From: Ruminococcaceae bacterium UBA1375
Lineage (GTDB): Bacteria > Bacillota > Clostridia > Oscillospirales > Ruminococcaceae
Length of the DNA stretch: 64,000 nt
Direction of reading: 5' to 3'
Assembly (NCBI GenBank): GCA_002305795.1
Contig: DBRF01000020.1
Span: 1-64,000, forward strand
Shown here: positions 1-7,517 of the stretch, one piece after another
Position numbering within the stretch: the stretch's first letter is position 1
Layout of the letters: the number at the start of each line of letters is the position of its first letter
Notes under the pieces: model-generated
What the model was told of the DNA's origin: nothing
Database searches by the model: none
Seen by the model: the letters and a program-made list of their open reading frames with translations, nothing else
Program-made: the position numbers and the translations under genes

Positions 1-24
1 GTTCGAGCCCAGTTGGGGGAGCCA
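1..24 (+). tRNA. 3' end of a tRNA cut by the window edge, probably tRNA-Asn
   Basis: The window opens inside a tRNA. A T loop (TTCGAGC), the 3' T-stem strand CCAGT, the acceptor strand TGGGGGA, discriminator G and an encoded CCA are visible. This 3' part resembles bacterial tRNA-Asn, whose 5' end would then be TCCCCCA. The anticodon lies outside the window, so the amino-acid identity is inference. Confidence 0.75.
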
Positions 25-27
25 TGT

Positions 28-60
28 CGGAGCAAAGTTCGCTTTGCTCCGATTTCTTTT
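28..60 (+). terminator. Intrinsic terminator of the tRNA
   Basis: A perfect 10-bp stem, CGGAGCAAAG with CTTTGCTCCG, closes a TTCG tetraloop and is followed by ATTTCTTTTT. It starts three bases after the tRNA CCA end, so it terminates the tRNA transcript. Confidence 0.9.
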
Positions 61-61
61 T

Positions 62-446
62 GTCTTTGAAAGAAATAAGACCAGCCACCTAAACCGGTTT
101 TGACGAAGGCAAAATTTGGGCCATGCTTGTCGGCCCAAAAAGGTTGGGTGAGAAATGTCCGCAAAGCGGATGTTTCGCCTCCTCTTCCCCAAAAAAGCCG
201 GCTTCTTTGGGGGACGTTAAGTTCCTGTCAACGAAAGTTGGCGGGATTTTTTGTACGAAATGTCTTGCGACGTTTCTGAGTCCCACCTTAGCGGCCGCAA
301 GCAGGGCCGCTATTTTGCTGCGCAAAAATCGGTGGAACTTTTTCTTTGCTTTATTCTCTTTCGTTGAAACGCACCTATTATTTGCCGATAAATTTTCTGC
401 TTGGATTTTTTGCTGCTGCTCATTTCTCTCCAATTTCTTCCATTTC
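62..446. other. Intergenic stretch without a recognisable gene
   Basis: No reading frame here has a ribosome site or a protein-like composition. Short hairpins occur, for example TCCGC/GCGGA at 158-170. At 291-340 a GCGGCC/GGCCGC hairpin is followed by TTTTGC..GCAAAA and a GGTGGAA stretch, which looks like a decayed copy of the repeat unit found in tandem before nadB. Confidence 0.5.
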
Positions 447-475
447 TTGACCTTTTTGTTGAAATATGCTAAAAT
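447..475 (+). promoter_or_regulatory. Sigma-A promoter of the LCP gene
   Basis: TTGACC at 447-452 and TAAAAT at 470-475 are separated by 17 bases, with an extended -10 TGC. The start codon follows about 30 bases after the -10 box. Confidence 0.75.
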
Positions 476-508
476 AAAACGAAATCCAAAAAGTTTGAGG
501 TGAAGATC

Positions 509-1555
509 GTGGCTTTGCATCACGATGGCGGCAAACCGGCCCGTGTGTCCAAAAAGGAACAAAAAAAATGGTCGGTGAAGAAAAAGATTATTGTGATTCT
601 CTGTATCATTTTGGCGGTACTGTTGGCTCTGGCCGGCGGGATTTATCTTTATATCCGCAGTTTGTTGGGTTCGGCGGAATATGTGGAACTGGACACCAGC
701 CAGCTGGGCATTACCACGCCTTCCGGTTCCGTGGAAGACATTGGGGAAGGCCAGGTAGAACCGGCGGCGGACATCACCAACATTGCGCTGTTTGGGGTGG
801 ACACCCGGGATGTTTCCTCTGATTCCGGTCGGTCGGATGCCTTAATGATTCTTTCCGTCAACCGCACCGACAACCAAATCAAGCTGATTTCCATTGCACG
901 GGACTCCTATGTGGCGGTGGACGGCTACGGCATGGATAAAATCACCCATGCCTATGCTTACGGCGGGCCAGAGCTGGCCATCCGCACCATCAATCAAAAT
1001 TTCAATATGGACATCCAGGAATTTGTAACGGTGAACTTTGCCCAGCTGGCCAACATCATTGACTATGTGGGCGGGGTGTACGTCAATGTGGATGAGGACG
1101 AGCGCCAGGTGCTCAATGACTATATTCCGGAGCTGCAATCCTTGGGGATTTCGGCGGAACCGGTGGAGCAGGCCGGATACCAGCTGTTGACTGGCGGTCA
1201 GGCCGTGGCGTATTCCCGGGACCGTTACACCGGCTCGGACATGGACCGCACCGAACGGCAGCGGGAGGTGCTGAACTCCCTGTTTGATTCGGTATCGCAG
1301 ATGGATCTGACCAAACTGCCCGGATTGGCCAGCATGGTGCTGAGTCAATGCACCACCTCCTTGTCCGTGGACGAGATGCTGGATTTGGGCACCTGGGCGG
1401 CTACTTCCGGCCCCAGCTTCGGCCAGTCCGCCTTGCCCAACGGTGAATGCAACGCCAGAGGACAGTATATCGGCACACGGTGGTATTATGTTTACGATCT
1501 CAATACTGCTACCGAAATTTTGCACGATTATATTTATCAGGATATAAATCCCTGA
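509..1555 (+). CDS. LCP (LytR-CpsA-Psr) family cell-wall polymer ligase
   Basis: LCP proteins transfer lipid-linked wall polymers such as teichoic acids onto peptidoglycan at the outer membrane face. The protein of 348 residues has a short basic N-terminus, one membrane segment at about 26-50 and an extracellular LCP domain. The domain shows GVDTRD near 96-101, an RSD near 108, ARDSY near 130 and an R-x(n)-RTERQRE block near 245, which are the conserved Asp/Arg residues that bind the polyprenyl pyrophosphate. I prefer GTG 509 because GAGGTG lies six bases upstream; an in-frame GTG at 500 has no proper spacing. It is monocistronic, with its own promoter and a terminator after it. The polymer it attaches cannot be told from the sequence. 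A second, degenerate LCP gene lies at 25434-26168. Confidence 0.9.
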   Translation: MALHHDGGKPARVSKKEQKKWSVKKKIIVILCIILAVLLALAGGIYLYIRSLLGSAEYVELDTSQLGITTPSGSVEDIGEGQVEPAADITNIALFGVDTRDVSSDSGRSDALMILSVNRTDNQIKLISIARDSYVAVDGYGMDKITHAYAYGGPELAIRTINQNFNMDIQEFVTVNFAQLANIIDYVGGVYVNVDEDERQVLNDYIPELQSLGISAEPVEQAGYQLLTGGQAVAYSRDRYTGSDMDRTERQREVLNSLFDSVSQMDLTKLPGLASMVLSQCTTSLSVDEMLDLGTWAATSGPSFGQSALPNGECNARGQYIGTRWYYVYDLNTATEILHDYIYQDINP

Positions 1556-1560
1556 GTTTT

Positions 1561-1599
1561 CAGCGGAGAGGCAGCTGCTTCTCCGCTGTTTCGTTTCTT
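1561..1599 (+). terminator. Terminator of the LCP gene
   Basis: CAGCGGAG pairs with CTCCGCTG around an inner GCAGCTGC, followed by TTTCGTTTCTT. The T-rich tail runs directly into the -35 box of the next gene. Confidence 0.8.
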
Positions 1600-1627
1600 G
1601 ACAGGTCTGTAGGGCAAAGGGTATACT
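1598..1627 (+). promoter_or_regulatory. Promoter of the nucleoside phosphorylase gene
   Basis: TTGACA at 1598-1603 and TATACT at 1622-1627 with an 18-base spacer. The leader to the start codon is about 65 bases. Confidence 0.8.
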
Positions 1628-1697
1628 GAAAACAAGTAACACGGTAGAAATTCATTTTTTGGATTTCTTCCGGTAGAACGGAAAAGGAGGCAGTGCT

Positions 1698-2468
1698 ATG
1701 ATTTCATCGTCCACCCCCCTGTACCATCTGGGCGCTTACCCGGAACAGATCAACCCCTATGTGATCCTCCCCGGCGACCCCAAGCGGGTGCCGAAAATCG
1801 CCGCTTTGCTGGAACAACCTTATCCGGTAGCGGACCAGCGGGAATTCTGCACCTGGAACGGCAGTTTGGCCGGAGTGCCGGTGACGGTGACTTCCACCGG
1901 CATCGGGGGGCCTTCCGCCTCTATTGCGGTGGAGGAATTGGTGCAAAGCGGCGCCCACACCCTGCTGCGGGTGGGGACCTGCGGGGCCATCCAGCCGGAT
2001 TTGAAGGTGGGCACCTTGGTCATCCCCACCGGGGCGGTGCGGAAGGAAGGCACCGGCTGTTCCTATCTTCCGTTGGAGTTTCCCGCTGTGCCGGACTACG
2101 GCGTGGTCCGGGCGCTGGAGCAGTCCGCCCAAACCCTGGGGGTACCCTATCGGCTGGGGATTGTGGAAAGCAAGGATTCCTTTTACGGCCAGCACGACCC
2201 GGAGAGTATGCCGGTGGGCCGGATGCTGAAGGAAAAGTGGAAGATGTGGGAGCAGGCGGGGGTGCTGGCTTCCGAGATGGAGTGCGCCACCATCTTCCTG
2301 ACGGCTGCGGTGCGCCGGGTGCGGGCCGGGGCGGTGCTGCTGGTTTGCAATAACCACGCCTGGGACCGGCCGGATCAGCCGGTGGAGGAGGACTTTGACG
2401 TAGCCCCCATGCTGGAAACGGCGGTGGCGGCGATGAAAGCATTGATTGGCCGGGACGTCAAGGGCTGA
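1698..2468 (+). CDS. udp: Uridine phosphorylase (nucleoside phosphorylase family)
   Basis: This cytosolic enzyme splits uridine with phosphate into uracil and ribose-1-phosphate in pyrimidine salvage. The 256 residues match the NP-I fold: PGDP near 25, phosphate-binding TGIGGPSAS near 67, RVGTCGAIQ near 91, a LEFPAVPDYG block near 129 that is typical of uridine phosphorylase, KDSFYG near 158 and EMECATI near 193, whose Glu residues bind ribose. The start has a strong AAAGGAGG eight bases upstream. It is transcribed alone, between its own promoter and terminator. A purine-preferring member of the family cannot be excluded, but the LEFPAVPDY block favours uridine. Confidence 0.85.
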   Translation: MISSSTPLYHLGAYPEQINPYVILPGDPKRVPKIAALLEQPYPVADQREFCTWNGSLAGVPVTVTSTGIGGPSASIAVEELVQSGAHTLLRVGTCGAIQPDLKVGTLVIPTGAVRKEGTGCSYLPLEFPAVPDYGVVRALEQSAQTLGVPYRLGIVESKDSFYGQHDPESMPVGRMLKEKWKMWEQAGVLASEMECATIFLTAAVRRVRAGAVLLVCNNHAWDRPDQPVEEDFDVAPMLETAVAAMKALIGRDVKG

Positions 2469-2491
2469 GTGTTTCGCCAAATACAACAAAA

Positions 2492-2535
2492 ACCATCCGG
2501 CAGGACGAAAATTCATGCCGGATGGTATTCTTTTA
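2492..2535 (+). terminator. Terminator after the nucleoside phosphorylase
   Basis: ACCATCCGGCA pairs with TGCCGGATGGT, followed by ATTCTTTT. The minus-strand gene ending at 2564 may also use the hairpin, since the upstream side is A-rich. Confidence 0.85.
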
Positions 2536-2563
2536 ATATGATATTACAAATTGTAGAACTTGG

Positions 2564-3307
2564 TTAGGGCTTCATTTTGGTTTTTCGTTCCGCACGCAGC
2601 TTCTGCCAATGTTCTTTGAGCTGCTCCACTCCTTGGGAGTGTTTCTGGGAAGTGAAGGTGGGGAAAGCCTGGAGCAGCCGTCCCTCGCCGAAATTTTTGT
2701 CGGCCAGAATCTTCTTGCCCGCCGTGACCCGTTTTTGGAATTTTGTGATGTTTTCCTCCCAGTTCTTTTGCAGCCGGGACAGCTTTTGGTCCAGGTGCAG
2801 GGCGGAGAGGACGGAGCGGATGATGTCAAAAGCGAACCAGCCGACAAACACCGCCGCGGCGATAATCATGCCCAGGGGCGGAATCAGTTCCAGCAGGGCG
2901 GCAACTCCGGGATGCAGCCAGTACACCAAAATGACGCTCATAGCGCCAAAGGCAAGGAACCCTTCCAGGCAGACCCGCCCGTTGATTTGAAAGTGCTTCT
3001 TGCTGTAATCCCACCACCGGGCGTGGAAGAACCGCTCCATCCAGTAGGAGGTGAAGTATTCCAATGCGGTGCAGATGGCTGCGCTGGCTAGAAAAAGGGC
3101 GATGGGGTTCAGGTTCTGGTCATAGAAAAGCAGCAGCACCAGCCCTGCGCCAAAGCCGTAGATGGGGCAGTAGGGGCCCATAAGAAAGCCCCGATTCACC
3201 AGTTTTTGCCGTGCCACAAATTCCAGCACCACTTCGTAGCACCAGCCCAAAATGCTGTAGGCGGCAAAGTGCAGAATCCAAAGGCCGATGGTTGTCCAAG
3301 GTTCCAT
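2564..3307 (-). CDS. PF06541-family (putative ABC transporter, CmpB-like) membrane protein
   Basis: A membrane protein of 247 residues with about five hydrophobic segments followed by a charged, lysine-rich cytosolic tail (about 160-247). The stretch GWCYEVVLEF near 21-30, the following NRGFLMGPYCPIYGFG and the later WDYSKKHFQINGRVCLEG are hallmarks of PF06541, often annotated as a putative ABC transporter permease; no function is proven for the family. I chose the ATG at 3307, just before the first membrane segment, with AGAAG upstream. An in-frame ATG at 3394 with AAAGG would add 29 residues encoded by AT-rich sequence. The gene follows dihydrofolate reductase on the same strand and may be co-transcribed with it. 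Confidence 0.75.
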   Translation of the reverse strand: MEPWTTIGLWILHFAAYSILGWCYEVVLEFVARQKLVNRGFLMGPYCPIYGFGAGLVLLLFYDQNLNPIALFLASAAICTALEYFTSYWMERFFHARWWDYSKKHFQINGRVCLEGFLAFGAMSVILVYWLHPGVAALLELIPPLGMIIAAAVFVGWFAFDIIRSVLSALHLDQKLSRLQKNWEENITKFQKRVTAGKKILADKNFGEGRLLQAFPTFTSQKHSQGVEQLKEHWQKLRAERKTKMKP

Positions 3308-3401
3308 AGTGTGATACTTCTTTCTGATCCAAATTTTCCTAGGGGAAGCCTTATCACCATACCACCAAATTGTGAACTCTTTGGGAAATTCCATAGAACC
3401 T

Positions 3402-3884
3402 TTATCTTTTTTTCACAACCCGCTCATAAATCACAAAATCCAAAGCCGGATTTCCCGGCTGGGAACGGGAATATACCGGCTCCCACTGGGAAAAATCCAC
3501 TTCCGGGAAAAAGGTGTCCCCGGGATAGGAACGGCGGATATGGGTCAGGTAGAGCTTGTCCGCCAGGGGCAGAGCCTCCTGGTAGAGCTGGGCGCCCCCG
3601 ATGACAAACACCTCCCCGGTGCAGCCGTCCAAAGCCTTTTCCAGGGAGGGGTACACCGGACAGCCGGTGTCCGCCGGGGACAGGGAGGAGGACACCACCC
3701 GGTTGTCCCGGTGGGGCAGGGGTTTGCCGATGGCTCGGAAGGTGTTGGCTCCCATGATGACGGTGCGGCCCTGGGTGCATTGGCGGAACCATGCCAGGTC
3801 TGCCGGAAAATGCCAGGGCAGGCCGCCGTCCTGGCCGATGACGCCGTTTTCTGCCACAGCGGCGATAAGGGAAAGGGTGTACAT
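3402..3884 (-). CDS. folA: Dihydrofolate reductase
   Basis: It reduces dihydrofolate to tetrahydrofolate with NADPH, supplying folate cofactors for thymidylate and purine synthesis. The 160 residues are the normal size. Visible motifs are SLIAAVAENGVIG at the N-terminus, LPWHFPADLAWFR near 22-34 with the substrate-binding Asp, GRTVIMGANTF near 41-51, and the cofactor-binding VFVIGGAQLY near 93-102. The start at 3884 has GGAG eight bases upstream. No thymidylate synthase gene is next to it, which is unusual but not rare; the neighbour downstream is a membrane protein of unknown role. Confidence 0.93.
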   Translation of the reverse strand: MYTLSLIAAVAENGVIGQDGGLPWHFPADLAWFRQCTQGRTVIMGANTFRAIGKPLPHRDNRVVSSSLSPADTGCPVYPSLEKALDGCTGEVFVIGGAQLYQEALPLADKLYLTHIRRSYPGDTFFPEVDFSQWEPVYSRSQPGNPALDFVIYERVVKKR

Positions 3885-4084
3885 AAAATCAACTCCAGAA
3901 ATCTTTTGAGTCCGCTGCTTTAGGAGAAAAGGCGGTTGGACCATTCCCCTCTCCGGCAAATCTGTGGGCTGGCGACGAGCAAGGGAGATTTTCTGCTTGG
4001 ATGGGCAGCAGCAGGTGAGTTCCTCTGATTTTTGCGCAGCAAAATGGCGGCCGTTTTTTGGCCGCCAAAAGGGGATGAATGCCA
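3885..4084 (-). other. Intergenic region with a decayed repeat-like hairpin
   Basis: Reading the minus strand, 4079-4013 gives a GGCGGCC/GGCCGCC hairpin, then TTTTGCTGCGCAAAAA and AGAGGAA. This is the same order of parts as in the 110-bp repeat units before nadB, without the TATAAT palindrome. No gene is seen. Confidence 0.4.
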
Positions 4085-4933
4085 TCAGTTTTCTTTTCGC
4101 TTTATCTTCATGGAAATATCAAAGCACTTCACCGAATGGGTCAAGGCACCCAGGCTGATGATGTCCACGCCGGTAGCAGCTACCTGGGCGATATTTTCCT
4201 GGGTGATGTTGCCGCTGGCTTCCAGCTTGGCCCGTCCGACGGTGAGCTCCACCGCCTTCTTCATGGTGGGCAGGTCCATGTTGTCCAGCATAATCACGTC
4301 CACTCCGCAGTCCAGGGCTTCCTGCAATTCTTCCAGGGTGCGGGTTTCGCACTCAATCTTCACCATATGGCCGGTGCGGCTGCGCAGGGTTTCCACCGCT
4401 TTAGTCAGACTGCCGTAAGCGTCGATGTGGTTGTCCTTGAGCATGGCGGCGTCGCTGAGGTTGTAGCGGTGGTTCCGTCCACCTCCGCAGACCACGGCGT
4501 ACTTTTGGATGGGGCGCAGGCCGGGGAGAGTCTTCCGGGTGCAGGCAATGGTGGCTTTGGTGCCGGCCACCAGGTCCACACAGCGGCGGGTAGCGGTGGC
4601 GATGCCGCTCATATGCTGCACCAGGTTTAAGGCGGTGCGTTCCCCTTTTAACAGGCTTTTAGTGGGGCCTTCCATGGTGGCCAGGATGTCCCCCTTTTCC
4701 ACCCGGTCCCCGTCCTTCACCTTGGTTTCAATCACAATGGCGGGGTCCAGCAGAGTAAATACCCTCAGGCCGATGTCCAGTCCGGCCACCACTCCGTTGT
4801 CCTTGGAGACCCAATAGGCCTGGCTCATGTCGTCGTCTTCCAGCAGATAGTCGCTGGTGACGTCGATGTAGTTGATGTCTTCGGTGATGGCCCGCTGAAT
4901 CAGGTCATCCACATAAAAGATGGGCAGATTCAT
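4085..4933 (-). CDS. nadC: Nicotinate-nucleotide pyrophosphorylase (quinolinate phosphoribosyltransferase)
   Basis: NadC converts quinolinate and PRPP to nicotinate mononucleotide, the last dedicated step of de novo NAD synthesis. The 282 residues are standard length. Motifs are GERTALNLVQHMSGIAT near 97-113, TRKTLPGLR near 132-140, a HRYNLSDAAMLKDNHI block near 155-170, an IECETRTLEE stretch near 194 and EASGNI near 239; together these form the PRPP and quinolinate sites. Its ATG overlaps the TGA of nadB by four bases (ATGA), which indicates translational coupling. The partner nadA (quinolinate synthase) is not in the window. Confidence 0.96.
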   Translation of the reverse strand: MNLPIFYVDDLIQRAITEDINYIDVTSDYLLEDDDMSQAYWVSKDNGVVAGLDIGLRVFTLLDPAIVIETKVKDGDRVEKGDILATMEGPTKSLLKGERTALNLVQHMSGIATATRRCVDLVAGTKATIACTRKTLPGLRPIQKYAVVCGGGRNHRYNLSDAAMLKDNHIDAYGSLTKAVETLRSRTGHMVKIECETRTLEELQEALDCGVDVIMLDNMDLPTMKKAVELTVGRAKLEASGNITQENIAQVAATGVDIISLGALTHSVKCFDISMKIKRKEN

Positions 4934-6453
4934 TGCTTTGCTTCCTCCTGCTTTTTTTCCTTAGCTTCTTCCTGCTGGACCACGCCCCGGAGGATCAGAT
5001 CCGCTACCGTGACTAAGCTGCGGGATTCCACACAGTGGAAGTCCATGTGCCATTTGCCGCTTTCCATAAACCGGCGCAGCTCATCCAGCCGCACCAGCCC
5101 TTTGCGGCACTCCTCCACGTTGGGGGCCACAAAGAAGCTGCGCTGCATAATGGCCCGAACCTCGGTGCGGATGCCGCCGGGAAGCCGGTCGGTGTAGTTG
5201 TCTTCCGGAAAATCTCCGTTGCAAAGCTCCGGCAGTTTGCCCTCTTTGGCCAGGCGGTTGATGTCCTCGGCGGCCCGGTGAGAGAACACCAGGGCTTCCA
5301 GCAGGCTGTTGGAGGCCAGCCGGTTGTTGCCGTGGACCCCGGTGTGGGAACATTCCCCGGCGGCGTACAGCCCCTCCACAGTGGTGCGGGCCCACAAGTC
5401 CACGTCGATGCCTCCCATGAGATAGTGCTGGCAGGGATAGATGGGGATGGGCTCCTTGGTCATATCGTAGCCGTATTGCAGACACTTCTGGTAAATCATG
5501 GGGAACCGCTGGCGGATGAAGTCGGCGGGCTTGTAGGAGATGTCCAGCCACAGATCATTGCTGTTCTGCCGCTTGGTCTCCACCATTTCAAAGTGACTCA
5601 CCACATCCCGGGGCGCCAGCTCCTGCCGGGGGTCGTAGTTTTGCATGAAACGCTTCTTCTCGGCGTTGAGCAGATAGCCCCCTTCTCCCCGCACCGATTC
5701 GGAAATCAGGAAGGTTTCCCGATCCTTTTTGTTGGCAAAGCCGGTGGGGTGGAACTGGATATAGTGGAGGTTTTTGATCCTGGCTCCCAGCCGATAGGCA
5801 AAGGCAATGCCGTCCCCGGTGGCGATTTTGGAGTTGGTGGTGTACTCATACACCCGGCCGATGCCGCCGGTGGCCAGCAGGCAGACCCGGGCGTTGACGT
5901 GGCGGATGAGGTCGGTGTGTTCCTGAATCACATCCAGGTGGAAGCAGGTGTCCTTTTTCAGCAGCGCCACCAGGGAGTCCTCCCAGATGGTGACGTTGGG
6001 CAGGGTGCGGACATAGGCCAAAAGCGCCCGCTGCACCTCGCTGCCGGTGGAGTCCTTGTGGTGGACAATCCGGGGACGGCAGTGTCCACCTTCCAGGGTG
6101 TAGTTTAAGCTGCCGTCGGGGTTGCGGTCAAACACCGCCCCCAGCTCCATCAGTTCCCGCACATCCGCCGGACCCCGGCTGACCAAAAGCCGCACAGCGT
6201 CCGGGTTATTTTCATAGCCGCCGGCAATCATGGTGTCCCGAATGTGGTCCTCTTGATTGTCGTTCACGGTGTCCAGCACCGCCGCAATGCCTCCCTGGGC
6301 CAGGGAGGTGTTGGTGAGATCCGGCTCCCGTTTGGCGATGACCAAAACCTTCAGGGAAGGGTCCATATGGCAGGCGCCGAATAACCCTGCCACGCCGGAG
6401 CCGACGATGGCTACATCATAATTGTATTGCACGGTGACAATCCTCTTTTCCAT
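4930..6453 (-). CDS. nadB: L-aspartate oxidase
   Basis: NadB oxidises L-aspartate to iminoaspartate with FAD; quinolinate synthase then condenses the product. From ATG 6453 it has 507 residues. The FAD dinucleotide fold VAIVGSGVAGLFG lies near 15-27, NTSLAQGGIAAV near 47-58, EGGHCRPRIVH near 132, a QFHPTGF near 251, LYAAGECSHTGVHGNNRLAS near 366-385 and the helical C-terminal domain after 420. A GTG at 6432 with AAAAGAGG nine bases upstream is an equally possible start giving MQYNYDVAIVG. The open frame continues upstream into a repeat array, which I do not count as coding. Expression probably depends on the promoter-bearing array at 6606-7075. Confidence 0.95.
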   Translation of the reverse strand: MEKRIVTVQYNYDVAIVGSGVAGLFGACHMDPSLKVLVIAKREPDLTNTSLAQGGIAAVLDTVNDNQEDHIRDTMIAGGYENNPDAVRLLVSRGPADVRELMELGAVFDRNPDGSLNYTLEGGHCRPRIVHHKDSTGSEVQRALLAYVRTLPNVTIWEDSLVALLKKDTCFHLDVIQEHTDLIRHVNARVCLLATGGIGRVYEYTTNSKIATGDGIAFAYRLGARIKNLHYIQFHPTGFANKKDRETFLISESVRGEGGYLLNAEKKRFMQNYDPRQELAPRDVVSHFEMVETKRQNSNDLWLDISYKPADFIRQRFPMIYQKCLQYGYDMTKEPIPIYPCQHYLMGGIDVDLWARTTVEGLYAAGECSHTGVHGNNRLASNSLLEALVFSHRAAEDINRLAKEGKLPELCNGDFPEDNYTDRLPGGIRTEVRAIMQRSFFVAPNVEECRKGLVRLDELRRFMESGKWHMDFHCVESRSLVTVADLILRGVVQQEEAKEKKQEEAKQ

Positions 6454-6605
6454 CTGCAGAATACCGCCCTGAGGCGGCAGCCTGCATTTCTTGTGGGTAA
6501 GATACCCGAATCGCGGCACTTGCTTTGGGCAAATGCTGCTGCTTCCTGCCTTGCGCTCAAAGAGCATGGATGCAGCTTTGTTTCGCAAAGACCGGTAGAA
6601 ATCTT

Positions 6606-7075
6606 GCTTTGGCAATCCTGATACCATAAGCATCCGTTGGGGTTCCACTGGTTTTCGCCGTTGGGCAAAATACTGCCCTTGCTTTTTTGTGGCAAAGTGG
6701 GAACGATAATAATTGCCTTTGGCAATCATTATACCATAAAAGCCAAGCTAGGTTTCCCTCAATTTTTGCGAATCAAAATGGCCGGCCGGACATTGGGCCG
6801 GTCAAGAGGGGGAACCATAATAATTGCCTTTGGCAATCATTATACCATAAAAACCAAGCTGGGTTTCCCTTGGTTTTTGCGAATCAAAATGGCCGGTCGG
6901 ACATTGACCGGACAAGAATAATAATTGCCTTTGGCAATCATTATACCACAGAATACCCATTGAGTTTCCGCCGGTTTTCGCCGTCAGTCGAAATGCCGCC
7001 CTTGCCTTTTGGGCGGCAAGGCGGGAACTGTAATGATTGCCTTTGGCAATCATTATATCACACTCCGGGGAAAAA
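6606..7075 (-). repeat. Five tandem ~110-bp repeats, each with a TATAAT box fused to a palindrome
   Basis: The core GGCAAT (plus-strand positions 6611, 6721, 6832, 6933, 7045) recurs every 101-112 bases. Read on the minus strand, a full unit contains GGTATAATGATTGCC, AAA, GGCAATCATTA, then a GGTTCCC stretch, a GC-rich hairpin, a TTTTG..TCGCAAAA palindrome and GGGAAACC. The copy nearest nadB has decayed to TATCAGGATTGCC. The distal copy has TTGGAT 17 bases before its TATAAT, so it could drive nadBC. Single copies elsewhere (49602-49737, 52990-53112) show that this is a repeat family and not a purely nad-specific control region. Confidence 0.85.
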
Positions 7076-7221
7076 TCCAAATAGATTTTCGCAAGAGTTT
7101 TTGTGACGCCCGTGTTTTTTGAGAAAACCCCGACCGGATGGAAGCGGGATAGTAATACTGCCAAAAAGCGCCTCTTTTTTGGGGCGGAAACCGGAAGATT
7201 GCATAGAAGCTGGGGATTTGC

Positions 7222-7251
7222 TTGACAAAGCCGGGGTACAGCCGTTAAAAT
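7222..7251 (+). promoter_or_regulatory. Promoter of the RNase J gene
   Basis: TTGACA at 7222-7227 and TAAAAT at 7246-7251 with an 18-base spacer. Confidence 0.75.
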
Positions 7252-7257
7252 AAGGAT

Positions 7258-7517
7258 AAATAACGGTTCGGTAGCCGAAATGCAAAGGGCGTTCGGCAGC
7301 AAAAAAGGCCCATGGTACGGCAATGAAATATGGGTCAAATGGGGAAATACAGCACCAAGCCTTCCCGCAAGACGGAGGAAGGTTGGTTTTCTGTACGCTT
7401 TGGACAGCTGCGTCACTGCTATGGTTTTTCAGGAATGGCGTCCAAGGCCCCTTTCTGCTTTTCTGTCCGTGAAATGGCATCTGCATGTAACAGTAAATCA
7501 AAAAAGGAGCATCATTT
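7258..7517 (+). other. Long 5' leader of the RNase J mRNA
   Basis: About 260 bases lie between the promoter and the GTG start. A 64-codon open frame at 7330 has no ribosome site and overlaps the start of rnj, so I do not call it. A GGCCCAT..ATGGGTC pairing at about 7308-7337 could form a hairpin. I recognise no riboswitch class here. Confidence 0.4.

Noticed and set aside
6454..6729. 92-residue N-terminal extension of L-aspartate oxidase
   Set aside because: It reads through the repeat array and the leader; the FAD fold starts just after 6453, where normal NadB proteins begin.
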